From the NCBI GenBank assembly GCA_900465685.1, contig UEGR01000007.1, positions 1 through 64,000 on the forward strand: a stretch of DNA of 64,000 nucleotides, written 5' to 3'. A program made the translations under genes and the position numbers. The notes beneath the pieces are model-generated. The model did not search any database, was not told where the DNA came from, and saw only the letters and a program-made list of their open reading frames with translations. This stretch comes from Hyphomicrobiales bacterium. GTDB lineage: Bacteria > Pseudomonadota > Alphaproteobacteria > Rhizobiales > Rhizobiaceae. Shown piece by piece: positions 53,718 to 61,765 of this stretch (position 1 is its first letter; each line of letters opens with the position of its first letter).

Positions 53718-54956
53718 TCATTGCGGCGTGACCGCCGCCCCCACCGTATTGCCGACAGCACGACCGAAACGGTCGATCTGCTCGTCATAGGTTTTGCGCG
53801 TGTTTGGATCAAACACGGCAATCGGCGCTGTGACCACAAGGGAGGCCGCCGTACCGACGCCCTGCGCCGTGCCAATCGCCACCGCACCCAGACGGTCGCC
53901 GAGGCCGATCTGCGAATCCGTGATGGTCTGGCCCGCGACAAGACGCTGACCGATCAGCTGCACGACCTCAGGACTGGAGGCAAATTTGCCATGGTTGAGC
54001 CTGTCGCCCGATTTGAGCTTGGTGAGATCTATGACGGTAATGCCCGCCTGCTCAAGCCCCGAACGGTAAGGTTCGATGGACGGATCGATCTGGCCCAGAC
54101 GGTCGATATTGCCCGAAATGCGCCGCGACAGCGCAAGCGCGCGGTCGTCGCGCGAGGTGAACAGCGTGAAGCGCGGATGATCCTTGCCCATCGCCAAAAA
54201 CTGCTTGGCAAACACGTCCACGTCCAGATCGGGCGATGCCAGAATGACGTCTGTGACCTTGGCATTCACACGTCCGTCGCGGATGGCCATCTGGCGCAGC
54301 GCTTCAACGGTCAGCCAGCTGCCCATGGAATGGGCCATGACGGTGATGTCCTTCACCTCCGGCTCGCGGGCAATGGCGCGCAGCACCTGCTCCAGCGCAT
54401 CGCGGGAATAGTTGGTGCTTTCCTTGTCGTAATTATAGTCGAACACACTGGCACGCGACGGCCAGGTGAAGATCACCGGCGCAACATCGGCCCCGGAATC
54501 GTGCACGATCTGCGCAAAGCGATAGACGGAATCTTCAAATGTATTGTTGAAGCCGTGCACGAACACCATCACGCGGCGGCTCTTGGTGAGATGGGGGCGA
54601 ACCCAGCCCGCCACTTCAACATCGGTCTTGATCGGCGTCACGCTGACGGTGGTAAAATCGGTCTGCGGATTGGGCGGCAGCTTCTTCGGCCATTGCACCT
54701 CACCCGCCTTGCGGTTCTTTTCCGGCGGAATGGACACGACGATATCATTGATCGAGACCAGCTTGTCGCGCTCGCCGGAGAAGAGAATACCGGGATTGTC
54801 GGATGGGCGACGGGTGGTCGCAACGAGGAGGTCGACCTTGGTCGCTCCGGGCGTGGTCACGTCGCCGACAGGCAGAAGCACGCCTTCAGGACGGCCGGCG
54901 CAGCCTGCGAGCAGTGTCATCAAAACAAGCAATGCAGGCACAGCCCGACGAAACAT
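53718..54956 (-). CDS. Alpha/beta hydrolase lipoprotein (DUF900 type)
   Basis: The 412-residue protein has a signal ending in LLAGCAG, a lipobox, then a hydrolase domain with VMVFVHGFNNTFEDS and the nucleophile elbow VMAHSMGSWLT. It resembles DUF900 esterases found in Rhizobiales. ATG 54956 is chosen because it places the lipobox about 18 residues in; a TTG start 13 codons earlier exists. The natural substrate is unknown. C-terminal residues (about 360-412) are hydrophobic and Ala/Gly-rich. Confidence 0.82.
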   Translation of the reverse strand: MFRRAVPALLVLMTLLAGCAGRPEGVLLPVGDVTTPGATKVDLLVATTRRPSDNPGILFSGERDKLVSINDIVVSIPPEKNRKAGEVQWPKKLPPNPQTDFTTVSVTPIKTDVEVAGWVRPHLTKSRRVMVFVHGFNNTFEDSVYRFAQIVHDSGADVAPVIFTWPSRASVFDYNYDKESTNYSRDALEQVLRAIAREPEVKDITVMAHSMGSWLTVEALRQMAIRDGRVNAKVTDVILASPDLDVDVFAKQFLAMGKDHPRFTLFTSRDDRALALSRRISGNIDRLGQIDPSIEPYRSGLEQAGITVIDLTKLKSGDRLNHGKFASSPEVVQLIGQRLVAGQTITDSQIGLGDRLGAVAIGTAQGVGTAASLVVTAPIAVFDPNTRKTYDEQIDRFGRAVGNTVGAAVTPQ

Positions 54957-55258
54957 GCTCTGCAAAACCAAGCTCCCTTTACGCCACCGCTTCAACCAAA
55001 AATCAGAACCGATTTCTGGAAGCCAAGACGCGCCACGTCAATAAACCCGAGTTTCTTTTACACTGCGAATTTTGCAGGTTAACATATTCTTTACCGGAAA
55101 AGATCTGCCAAGCCCCTTTTATCACCCGCAGAACGATCGCAGGCCGGCTGCGACTTATCGGTTACACACTGTTCAGCAACTAACACTTTTCGCGAACACC
55201 CTGACCGCCGATATAGGGACCAACAGCAAACGTAACTCCCTGAACAAAGGAGGCAATC
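54957..55258. other. 302-bp divergent intergenic region
   Basis: Between the lipoprotein and the MhqO-type gene. It carries the strong Shine-Dalgarno AAAGGAGG of the latter (55243-55254 region). I see no clear palindrome or small gene. Confidence 0.4.
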
Positions 55259-56212
55259 ATGGCTTTGGAACTTACCGGACTGCACCACCTGACGGCTATC
55301 ACCGCCAATGCGCCGGGCAACCGTCGCTTCTACACCGATACGCTCGGGCTGCGGCTCGTCAAGAAGACCGTCAATCAGGACGATACCAGCGCCTACCATC
55401 TGTTCTATGCCGATGGTCTGGCATCGCCAGGCACCGACATCACCTTCTTCGACTGGCCGGTTGAGCGCGAACGCCGCGGCACCAACAGCGTGGCCCGCAC
55501 GGGTCTGCGCGTGAATGGCGTCGAAAGTCTCGACTGGTGGCGCAAGCGCCTGAACGAACAGGGCATTGAAACCGGCGATATCTTTGAAGTGGCCGGTCGT
55601 GCCGTGCTCGATTTCGAAGACCCGGAAGGCCAGCGTCTACGGCTGACCGACGATGGCGGTGCAGGCGACGCCCATAGCTGGGACAGAAGCCCTGTTCCAG
55701 CCGATAGGCAGATTCGCGGCCTCGGCCCGATCACGCTCAGCGTTCCAGACCTCGCGCCGACCAAGATTGTGCTCGAAAAGCTGATGAACATGAGCGAGAC
55801 CGGCGACTATGCCTCGCCCGATGGCGAAGGCCATGTCCATGTCTTCTCCATGGGACCGGGCGGTGCGGCAGCCGAATTGCATGTCGCCGTGCAGCCAAAC
55901 CTGCCGACAGCATGGCAGGGTGCGGGAGCCGTGCACCACGTCGCCTTCCGCACGCCCGATCAGGAAAGCATGCAGGAATGGGTCGAACGCCTGCGGTCGC
56001 TGCGGGTGCCGTCCAGCGGTGAGGTCGAGCGCTACTATTTCCGTTCGCTCTACTTCCGCGAACCAAATGGCATCCTGTTCGAGATCGCAACCGACGGTCC
56101 GGGCTTTGCCGTCGACGAACCGCTGGAGAGCCTCGGCGAGAGCCTGTCGCTGCCGCCTTTTCTGGAAAGTAAGCGCGCAGCCATCGAAAAGGGCCTCAAG
56201 CCATTAGACTAA
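55259..56212 (+). CDS. VOC-family ring-cleaving dioxygenase (MhqO-like)
   Basis: The 317-residue protein has two VOC modules: [21 protein letters not shown] and [14 protein letters not shown], with metal ligands His in HHLTAI, His in VHHVAF and Glu in [18 protein letters not shown]. MhqO-like enzymes cleave hydroquinones and protect from quinone stress. It is convergent with a related gene that is fused to an esterase. A very strong Shine-Dalgarno (AAAGGAGG) suggests high expression. Confidence 0.9.
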   Translation: MALELTGLHHLTAITANAPGNRRFYTDTLGLRLVKKTVNQDDTSAYHLFYADGLASPGTDITFFDWPVERERRGTNSVARTGLRVNGVESLDWWRKRLNEQGIETGDIFEVAGRAVLDFEDPEGQRLRLTDDGGAGDAHSWDRSPVPADRQIRGLGPITLSVPDLAPTKIVLEKLMNMSETGDYASPDGEGHVHVFSMGPGGAAAELHVAVQPNLPTAWQGAGAVHHVAFRTPDQESMQEWVERLRSLRVPSSGEVERYYFRSLYFREPNGILFEIATDGPGFAVDEPLESLGESLSLPPFLESKRAAIEKGLKPLD

Positions 56213-56218
56213 AAAGTA

Positions 56219-56252
56219 AAAAGGGCCGCCGGAGAGATCCGGCGGCCCTTTT
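56219..56252. terminator. Bidirectional terminator between the MhqO-type genes
   Basis: AAAAGGGCCGCCGG / CCGGCGGCCCTTTT stem with a six-base loop; serves both convergent genes. Confidence 0.9.
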
Positions 56253-56273
56253 CGTTGTTTGATCGACAAGCAC

Positions 56274-57824
56274 TCAGAGTTTCTGTTTCAGCCATTCAGC
56301 TGTGACCCGAATGTCGTCGTCGGTCAGACCATGCCAGCCCTCGATTGCGCGGACGTCAATATCGGCACCATCGTCCCGCAGCGCCTTTGCCAATGCGCCC
56401 GAAGCATCACCGAAAGGATCGGCTGCGCCGTTCAACTGAAGAACGGAAGCATCGGACAGATCGGCATCCGGCTGTTCCTCCAGCACTTCCGAAGCACGCA
56501 GCAAAACCGCCTTGTGGACGATATGCGGATGAAGCCGCATGAAGGCCGCAAGCAGGTTTGCCCCGTTGGAATTGCCGATAAAGGCCAGCCGGTCCGGGTC
56601 GATGTCATAGGCCGCAATCGCGCCTTCAACGAAAGCCTCAAAGGCTTCCGCTTCGAACCGGATGTCCTTCTGGTCGAACCGCTTTTGATCGAAACGGCGG
56701 AACCAGCGCTGAATACCTTCCTCCGTGCTGCGACCGCGAACACCGATAAGCGTAGCGCGCGGCGCGGCAAGACGGGCAAGCGGCATGAGATCATTCTCAT
56801 TACCGCCCGAACCGTGCAGCAGGATCAGCGTGCTGCCATCCGGGTCTTCCGGCAGATGAACACGATGGACGAAGGGCAGATCGCGATAGATCACCCGCTC
56901 CTCACCCGGCAGGCCGAATTGCGGCATGCGGGCGCGGATCGCTTGGGCCTGCTTCTCATTGCCCGGCGGCACGAACAGAAGCTGCCCCAATGTTTCCACC
57001 GGCTCGTCCACGGTGAAACCGGGGGCGTCGGTGGCAAATTCGAACAGGGTTCCGCCCGGCTCCCGAACATAGAGCGAGGTGAAATATTTGCGGTCATGCA
57101 CGTTGACCTCGCTGGAATTGAGCTTCGACAGCTCCTTTTCCAGCGTTGTCACATCGTCGGTTGCGCTGGCGCGAAAGGCCACATGATCGGCAATGCCGGT
57201 TCCCGGAATGCCGGGCCAGAAGCCGCTCGCATCGCGCACATCGATGGCGTCGCCGGAATCCGACACAAGCCGGTCGATGGTTTCTTCCTTCCCCTGACGG
57301 TGAAAGCCGAAATAGCGCTCAATGAAAGCGGCAGTCTGTTCTGGCTGTTCCGACAGGATGGTGGCGGAACGTATCCGGCGAATGGCGAATTCAGCCGGAA
57401 TACCCTCACCGGACCACGGATCATTGGCTGCCAGATCGGTGCCGACCAGCTTGACGATTACACCATCGGGATCGCGCAACCGCAGAACCGGCTCGCCGAA
57501 TTCCTGCACCGGTCCCTCGGACTGTATGTGATAACGCAAGGCGCGTTCCAGCCAGAAGCCAATGGCCGTGCGGTCGATGGAAAGCGCAATTTCGCTGACC
57601 TGCCCGTGACCGACGCGGCCTTTTGAACCGTCTTCCCAGACCAGAAAGGTGATCAGCGAACCCGGCGTGCCGGAGCGGTCGCCATAGAACAGATGCAGCT
57701 GCTCCGCATCCTCGAAACCGCCCGTCCGCTTGACGATACGCAGACCCAGAAAGCCCGCATAGAAATCGACATTCGCCTGCACCTTGCGCGTGATCAGCGT
57801 GAGATGATGGATGCCACTGGTCAT
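56274..57824 (-). CDS. Fusion of MhqO-like VOC dioxygenase and MhqD-like carboxylesterase
   Basis: The 516-residue protein is a fusion. Residues about 1-300 are a two-module VOC dioxygenase (SGIHHLTLITRKVQANVDFYAGFLGLR, GIADHVAFRASATDD, VREPGGTLFEFATDAPGF). Residues about 310-516 are an alpha/beta hydrolase with LLHGSGGNENDLMPLAR, the nucleophile in FIGNSNGANLL (Ser about 419), Asp about 469 and His about 498. In Bacillus mhqO and mhqD are separate genes of the quinone response, so this couples ring cleavage and ester hydrolysis in one chain. No MhqR gene is adjacent. Confidence 0.9.
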   Translation of the reverse strand: MTSGIHHLTLITRKVQANVDFYAGFLGLRIVKRTGGFEDAEQLHLFYGDRSGTPGSLITFLVWEDGSKGRVGHGQVSEIALSIDRTAIGFWLERALRYHIQSEGPVQEFGEPVLRLRDPDGVIVKLVGTDLAANDPWSGEGIPAEFAIRRIRSATILSEQPEQTAAFIERYFGFHRQGKEETIDRLVSDSGDAIDVRDASGFWPGIPGTGIADHVAFRASATDDVTTLEKELSKLNSSEVNVHDRKYFTSLYVREPGGTLFEFATDAPGFTVDEPVETLGQLLFVPPGNEKQAQAIRARMPQFGLPGEERVIYRDLPFVHRVHLPEDPDGSTLILLHGSGGNENDLMPLARLAAPRATLIGVRGRSTEEGIQRWFRRFDQKRFDQKDIRFEAEAFEAFVEGAIAAYDIDPDRLAFIGNSNGANLLAAFMRLHPHIVHKAVLLRASEVLEEQPDADLSDASVLQLNGAADPFGDASGALAKALRDDGADIDVRAIEGWHGLTDDDIRVTAEWLKQKL

Positions 57825-57963
57825 GATTGCGATCTCCCGTCCTTATAAAGTCGAGCAAGAGATAGTACAGCCAGCGCGGATTGCCCATGGGGCTATGCGG
57901 TGACGGATTGTCAACGCATACGGTCAAAGCGGCGGTACGGGAACAGTGCTTGTCTGGGGAGGT
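57825..57963. promoter_or_regulatory. Leader of the MhqO-MhqD fusion gene
   Basis: No gene. On the minus strand a TTGACA (57911 region, reading GCGTTGACAATCC) could be a -35 for the fusion gene, but a good -10 at 17 bases is not seen. Confidence 0.35.
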
Positions 57964-58085
57964 TCAGAAAAAGAAAAAGGCCGCGCGGGAGGAGGATGCG
58001 CGGCCTGATCTTCGAATACGGCTGGGAGGAGGAGTGCCGTATTCCGGTATCGAGTTCTGGGAGGAGGAGTGAACTCGATGACCAA
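57964..58085 (-). ncRNA. Triple-hairpin anti-Shine-Dalgarno small RNA (cuckoo/CcsR-like)
   Basis: On the minus strand three perfect 9-bp hairpins follow one another. Stems: ATCGAGTTC/GAACTCGAT (58049-58057 with 58071-58079), GAATACGGC/GCCGTATTC (58014-58022 with 58036-58044), and AGGCCGCGC/GCGCGGCCT (57978-57986 with 57998-58006). The loops are ACTCCTCCTCCCA twice and ATCCTCCTCCC once. CCTCCTCCC in each loop is complementary to the Shine-Dalgarno GGGAGGAGG. The last hairpin is followed by CTTTTTCTTTTTC, as in a Rho-independent terminator. This matches the cuckoo RNA family of Rhizobiales and the CcsR RNAs of Rhodobacter. Promoter and exact 5' end are not determined. Confidence 0.85.
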
Positions 58086-58173
58086 GTTCTAACTGGTGGC
58101 TCATTTTTCAACAACGGTTAATAATGCATGTCAGTTATGCAAATTCGACAATGCTCAAGAAACAGGCAGTCGC

Positions 58174-58208
58174 CAAAAATGCACAGGCGCCCGCAAAACG
58201 GGCGCCTG
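58174..58208 (-). terminator. Terminator of the lrgAB operon
   Basis: On the minus strand a perfect 10-bp stem (CAGGCGCCCG/CGGGCGCCTG, five-base loop) is followed by TGCATTTTTG, about 35 bases after the lrgB stop. It separates lrgAB from the downstream small RNA. Confidence 0.8.
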
Positions 58209-58240
58209 TTCAGGTTGTTTTATCTTTATATAACAGAAAC

Positions 58241-58936
58241 TTACAGGAATTGCGCGATCAGGGGTGCAGCCAGCACATTCACCAGTCCAACCAGCACCAT
58301 GACGAGACCGGCGATGGAACCTTCCTCGCTGCCGATCTGGTGGGCCTTCGCCACGCCAGCGCCATGTGCGCCCATGCCGAACAGTGCGCCACGCGCCAGC
58401 GTCGAACGCAGCGGCAGCCAGTTGAGCATCATTTCACCGAGCGCCGCACCGAAAACGCCGGTCAGCACCACGAAGATGGCGGTCAGGTCCGGCGTGCCGC
58501 CAATATCACCCGAAACAGTCATCGCAAAAGGCGTACTCATCGAACGCGGCATCAGGCTGAGGCTGATCGCCTCGTTGAGACCGAGCAGATGCGCCAATCC
58601 CCAGGCCGAAGCCATGGCCGACGAACTGCCGACCAGCACACCAGCCAGCAAAACCGGCCAGTACCGCCGGATCGTCGCGCGCTGCTGATAGATGGGAATT
58701 GCGAAGGCAACCGTTGCAGGGCCGAGCAGCGCCACCAGCCAATGCGTGGCGCCGAAATAGCCACGATAATTTTCGTTGAGCGCGACGACCAGCCCCATCA
58801 GCAGAAGCGGCGTGACGGCCAGAGGTGTCAGCCACCACATGGGAAAGCGGCGATAAACGCGCTTTGCAGCAAGATAAAGCAGGATCGTGGCCGCCGACCA
58901 GAACAGCGTTGCCACGAAGGGGTTACTTGGCAGCAT
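58241..58936 (-). CDS. lrgB: LrgB-family membrane protein
   Basis: The 231-residue protein has six to seven helices; WLVALLGPATVAFAIPIYQQ and SVSLMPRSMSTPFAMTVS-type segment plus HGAGVAKAHQIGSEEGS are LrgB/YohK signatures. LrgAB act in holin-like murein hydrolase control or in transport of pyruvate or glycolate-like acids. It overlaps the end of lrgA. It is divergent (through lrgA) from a LysR-type gene. Confidence 0.93.
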   Translation of the reverse strand: MLPSNPFVATLFWSAATILLYLAAKRVYRRFPMWWLTPLAVTPLLLMGLVVALNENYRGYFGATHWLVALLGPATVAFAIPIYQQRATIRRYWPVLLAGVLVGSSSAMASAWGLAHLLGLNEAISLSLMPRSMSTPFAMTVSGDIGGTPDLTAIFVVLTGVFGAALGEMMLNWLPLRSTLARGALFGMGAHGAGVAKAHQIGSEEGSIAGLVMVLVGLVNVLAAPLIAQFL

Positions 58937-59342
58937 AACGAAGGCTCCAGCGATAGCAGAGGTCTACCGTCAATGCGGTGACGCTCATCACCGTCAGCGT
59001 GCCGAGCAGGATGACAGCCATGATCTTGAGACCAAGCACGCCGATCAGTTCGCGGTGCTCAAGGATCGCCAGAACGGCAGGCACGAAGAACAGCAGCATC
59101 TCGGCCAGAAACCATTCCGCGCCGCGCTTCATGCTGAACAGGCTGACGCGACCGCTCAACAGCAGCGCCAGTACCAGTCCCATACCGATGATACCACCCG
59201 GCAGGGGCAGACCGACCGCGCGCACGAAGGCTTCACCTGCCAGCCAGAAGCCGACCAGCGTCGCAATCTGCATCATGCGGCTGTGGTGCAGCGCATAGCG
59301 GAAGCGGACAGCAAGAGTATGAGCATTTCTGGAGGCGTTCAT
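58923..59342 (-). CDS. lrgA: CidA/LrgA-family holin-like protein
   Basis: The 139-residue protein has four helices including QIATLVGFWLAGEAFVRAVG and PLPGGIIGMGLVLALLL, typical of LrgA, followed by FFVPAVLAIL. ATG 59342 (MNASRNAH) is preferred; an earlier in-frame start 18 codons up lies close to the promoter palindromes. The stop overlaps lrgB, so the two are coupled. Confidence 0.9.
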   Translation of the reverse strand: MNASRNAHTLAVRFRYALHHSRMMQIATLVGFWLAGEAFVRAVGLPLPGGIIGMGLVLALLLSGRVSLFSMKRGAEWFLAEMLLFFVPAVLAILEHRELIGVLGLKIMAVILLGTLTVMSVTALTVDLCYRWSLRYAAK

Positions 59343-59422
59343 GGGCTTCTTCCCGGGCCGTTGCCCGTTTGCATTCGGTCTGTTGTTGAGGATCAATATA
59401 GGCTGTCTTGGCTTATTCTAGA

Positions 59423-59439
59423 AATGAATTGATTTCATT
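59423..59439. promoter_or_regulatory. Palindrome in the lrgA-LysR gap (site 1)
   Basis: AATGAATTGATTTCATT is a perfect 6-5-6 inverted repeat, 81 bp from lrgA and 26 bp before the LysR-type ATG. Confidence 0.5.
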
Positions 59440-59441
59440 GC

Positions 59442-59464
59442 AGCTATTCCGATATAGAATAGCT
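59442..59464. promoter_or_regulatory. Palindrome touching the LysR-type start (site 2)
   Basis: AGCTATTC and GAATAGCT (59442-59449 and 59457-59464) form a perfect 8-bp inverted repeat with a 7-base spacer, ending one base before the ATG. It leaves no room for a Shine-Dalgarno, so binding or folding should repress the regulator. Confidence 0.6.
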
Positions 59465-59465
59465 C

Positions 59466-60353
59466 ATGAACTTGAGGAGCTTTCAGGCATTTGTGGAGGT
59501 GGTGCGCCAGGGCGGGTTTTCCGCTGCGGCCAGAGCTATTCACGCGACCCAGTCCACGGTCAGCAAAGCGGTGAAGCAGCTGGAGGAAGAGCTGGGCCTT
59601 GCCCTGCTCGACCGCGATGCCACCCCGCCGCGCCTGACTGCGGCGGGCGACATCGTTTATCGCCGCGCCCTGGCCATGCTGGCCGAGAAAGACGATCTGC
59701 TGGCGGAGCTTGGTGAATTGCGCGGCCTGAAACGCGGCCTCCTGCGTCTCGGACTGCCGCCCATCGGCTCCAGTATGTTGTTCGCGCCGGTCTTCGCCGC
59801 CTACACCAAGCTTTACCCGGATATCGACATTCAGCTGGTCGAGCATGGCAGCCGCCGTCTGGAAGAGCTTCTGCTGGCGGGCGATGTCGAGCTTGCCGCC
59901 TCGCTTCTGCCGGTCGAAGACAGTTTCGAGTGGCAGGACGTGCGTTGCGAACCTGTCGTGGCCCTGCTCCCCGCGACCCATGAGGCGGCTTCCGGCGACG
60001 GCGTCACGCTGGACCAGATCGCAGGCTTGCCTTTCATTCTTTTTGAAAGCGGCTTCGCACTCAATCATATTATCCTCGATGCCTGCCAGCAGCATGGCTT
60101 TACCCCGAATGTCGCGGTCCGCTCCAGTCAGATCGATTTCATCGTCGAACTGGTGGCGGCGGGCATGGGCGTCGGCTTTTTGCCCCTGATGATCGCCGAG
60201 CAACGCCATCATTCCGGCGTCCGCATTCAGAAAATCACCGATGCGGACATGAACTGGAACATGGCCCTGATCTGGCGCAAAGGCGCGTTTCTGTCCCATG
60301 CGGCGCGAGCCTGGCTGATGCTTGCAAGTGGCGGAACTTCAAAAAAACCTTGA
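59466..60353 (+). CDS. LysR-family regulator of lrgAB
   Basis: The 295-residue protein has the LysR helix-turn-helix (MNLRSFQAFVEVVRQGGFSAAARAIHATQSTVSKAVKQLEEELG) and an effector domain. It resembles CidR/YwbI-type regulators found next to lrgAB. It is divergent from lrgA, with two perfect palindromes in the 123-bp gap. The palindrome at its ATG implies autorepression. The effector (acetate or pyruvate in CidR) is not known here. Confidence 0.9.
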   Translation: MNLRSFQAFVEVVRQGGFSAAARAIHATQSTVSKAVKQLEEELGLALLDRDATPPRLTAAGDIVYRRALAMLAEKDDLLAELGELRGLKRGLLRLGLPPIGSSMLFAPVFAAYTKLYPDIDIQLVEHGSRRLEELLLAGDVELAASLLPVEDSFEWQDVRCEPVVALLPATHEAASGDGVTLDQIAGLPFILFESGFALNHIILDACQQHGFTPNVAVRSSQIDFIVELVAAGMGVGFLPLMIAEQRHHSGVRIQKITDADMNWNMALIWRKGAFLSHAARAWLMLASGGTSKKP

Positions 60354-60450
60354 AGCGCGCGAAGCAGCGCCTATCTCAGATAGACACCTACGCTACGCGC
60401 CATCCGGCGGCGTTCCGTCTTGACCCTTGTCAACTAAGAAGGAGGCTATG

Positions 60451-60636
60451 ATGGACGGTCAGGTTATATTCTACAAAGGCGACAGAATCCTTTACCGGCA
60501 TCATATCGAAGTGCAGGACGACGACTATTCCAAGGGCGTCAATGACGCCTTGATCGCCTTCCAGCGCAACTATGCCGGCTTCGACCTTGCGGGCGACGAT
60601 ATTCACGTCCGCTTCAAGAAGCCCGGAGATGTTTAA
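60451..60636 (+). CDS. Small protein of unknown function
   Basis: The 61-residue protein starts MDGQVIFYKGDRILYR and ends FKKPGDV. It looks like one compact beta-rich domain, with acidic DDD/DD segments and no signal or membrane helix. ATG 60451 has AAGGAGG five bases upstream; ATG 60448 is too close. Strong translation signals argue it is a real gene. I do not recognise the family. Confidence 0.65.
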   Translation: MDGQVIFYKGDRILYRHHIEVQDDDYSKGVNDALIAFQRNYAGFDLAGDDIHVRFKKPGDV

Positions 60637-60714
60637 CGGCTGACTTAATCAATCGAGATTGGAGCGCGCGTCCGGTATAGAGCCGAACGCGTGCGGCTCC
60701 TTCTGTCGGCATGA

Positions 60715-60879
60715 TCAGGCAGCTGCGTAGGCAGCTTCGCGCGCCACACGACGGATGTCGTTGCGGCTGAGGCCGAGATCGCTCAGTTCGCGGTCGCTGC
60801 AGCTTTCAAGCTCGCGCAGGTTTTCGCAATACTGCATCCAGCGATTGAATTGGGTACGAAGATTGATTGGAAGGCTCAT
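60715..60879 (-). CDS. DUF1127 small protein
   Basis: The 54-residue protein MSLPINLRTQFNRWMQ... has the DUF1127 signature CSDRELSDLGLSRNDI followed by RRVAREAA. AAGGGG lies eight bases before the ATG. Such Arg-rich small proteins are common in Rhizobiales. Some (CcaF1 of Rhodobacter) bind RNA and are encoded next to CCUCCUCCC small RNAs, and some are controlled by LysR-type VtlR. Here a CCTCCTCCC small RNA lies 2.7 kb away. Confidence 0.9.
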   Translation of the reverse strand: MSLPINLRTQFNRWMQYCENLRELESCSDRELSDLGLSRNDIRRVAREAAYAAA

Positions 60880-60948
60880 GGCGATATTCCCCTTGTTTTT
60901 ATCTTCCTCCCATAATTGAGCTTCCGCTTTTCCCGCTTCTTTGAGAAG

Positions 60949-60961
60949 TGCAGTTACTGCA
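60949..60961. promoter_or_regulatory. Palindrome upstream of the DUF1127 gene
   Basis: TGCAGTTACTGCA is a perfect 6-1-6 palindrome 70 bp upstream of the DUF1127 ATG; a further TGCAG half-site occurs on the minus strand at about 60964-60969. Candidate LysR-type (VtlR-like) operator; inferred. Confidence 0.4.
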
Positions 60962-61101
60962 TGGCTGCAATGTGATTGGCGAAATCCTACAAATTTAGCT
61001 CAAATAATTTTTCTTCTAATTTAGGTTGCTCTTTTAAAGTGAAACTTTTCCGGTTAGACGGGAGGTCGAGTGCCTTCTAAAGTCGATGCAAGCCGGTAAG
61101 A

Positions 61102-61716
61102 ATGAAAAAAACGCTCATTATAGTCGGTAACGCTCCCCTCCCCCGCGACCTGTCGCGCGAGGTCGATGCAGCGGATTTCGTGGTTCGTTTCAACGAGCCC
61201 AAGCAGTCCATCGGCATGAGCGGCACGCGGACCGACCTTCTGATACTGGCGACCTCCAGCAAGCCGATGCAGCGCCGCCTGCGCGATCCGGGCTTTGTGC
61301 AGACCCCGACATTCAAGGCCGCGAAGGAAGTCATGCTCGCTTATCATCCGAGCATCATGCGCCTGTACCACCCCAAGCCGAACATTCTCTCGCGCCTCAA
61401 GGGACGGCGTTCCGACTGGACCGTCGAGACCATCGAGGTCGTGGGCGGCGCTGGCAAGGAAATCCGCCTCATGCCGCCGCAGTTCTACATTGACGGCTGC
61501 AAGGAACTGGGTGTCGGCGAAGAGAACTTGAGCAAGGTGTTTCCGAGCACCGGCTTTTTCGGCATCTGGCACATGCTGGGCGAATGCCCAGCCGAAAGCT
61601 GGGACGTGAAGCTGTGCGGTTTCACCTGGGAAGGCTGGAAGCGACACACATGGGGCGATGAACGCGGCTGGGTAGAGAAAAAAGTGGCCTCCGGACGCAT
61701 CAGTATCATCGAATAA
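61102..61716 (+). CDS. Glycosyltransferase 29-like (sialyltransferase-fold) protein
   Basis: The 204-residue protein begins KKTLIIVGNAPLPRDLSREVDAADFVVRFNEPK, like the sialyl motif L of GT29 (VGNG...ID..D.VxRxN), and has FPSTGFFGIWHML near the end, like sialyl motif S (PSTG). This fold occurs in bacterial proteins of surface glycan clusters, often poorly annotated. The neighbours are GT8-like and GT25 genes, so a role in LPS or capsule glycans is inferred. The donor sugar is unknown. It is shorter than animal GT29 proteins, being catalytic core only. Confidence 0.7.
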   Translation: MKKTLIIVGNAPLPRDLSREVDAADFVVRFNEPKQSIGMSGTRTDLLILATSSKPMQRRLRDPGFVQTPTFKAAKEVMLAYHPSIMRLYHPKPNILSRLKGRRSDWTVETIEVVGGAGKEIRLMPPQFYIDGCKELGVGEENLSKVFPSTGFFGIWHMLGECPAESWDVKLCGFTWEGWKRHTWGDERGWVEKKVASGRISIIE

Positions 61717-61765
61717 CCCGATTAGCTCGGGTCTTGGCAGCAGATCTCGTTAAAGGAGTATTTGA

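Noticed and set aside
57978..58079. CRISPR-like repeat interpretation of the three GGGAGGAGG units
   Set aside because: Spacing is irregular, the stems differ and only the loops are shared; hairpins with anti-SD loops explain it better.
60681..60699. Hairpin after the DUF1127 gene as a terminator
   Set aside because: The GAGCCG/CGGCTC stem is short and has no T-run on the minus strand.
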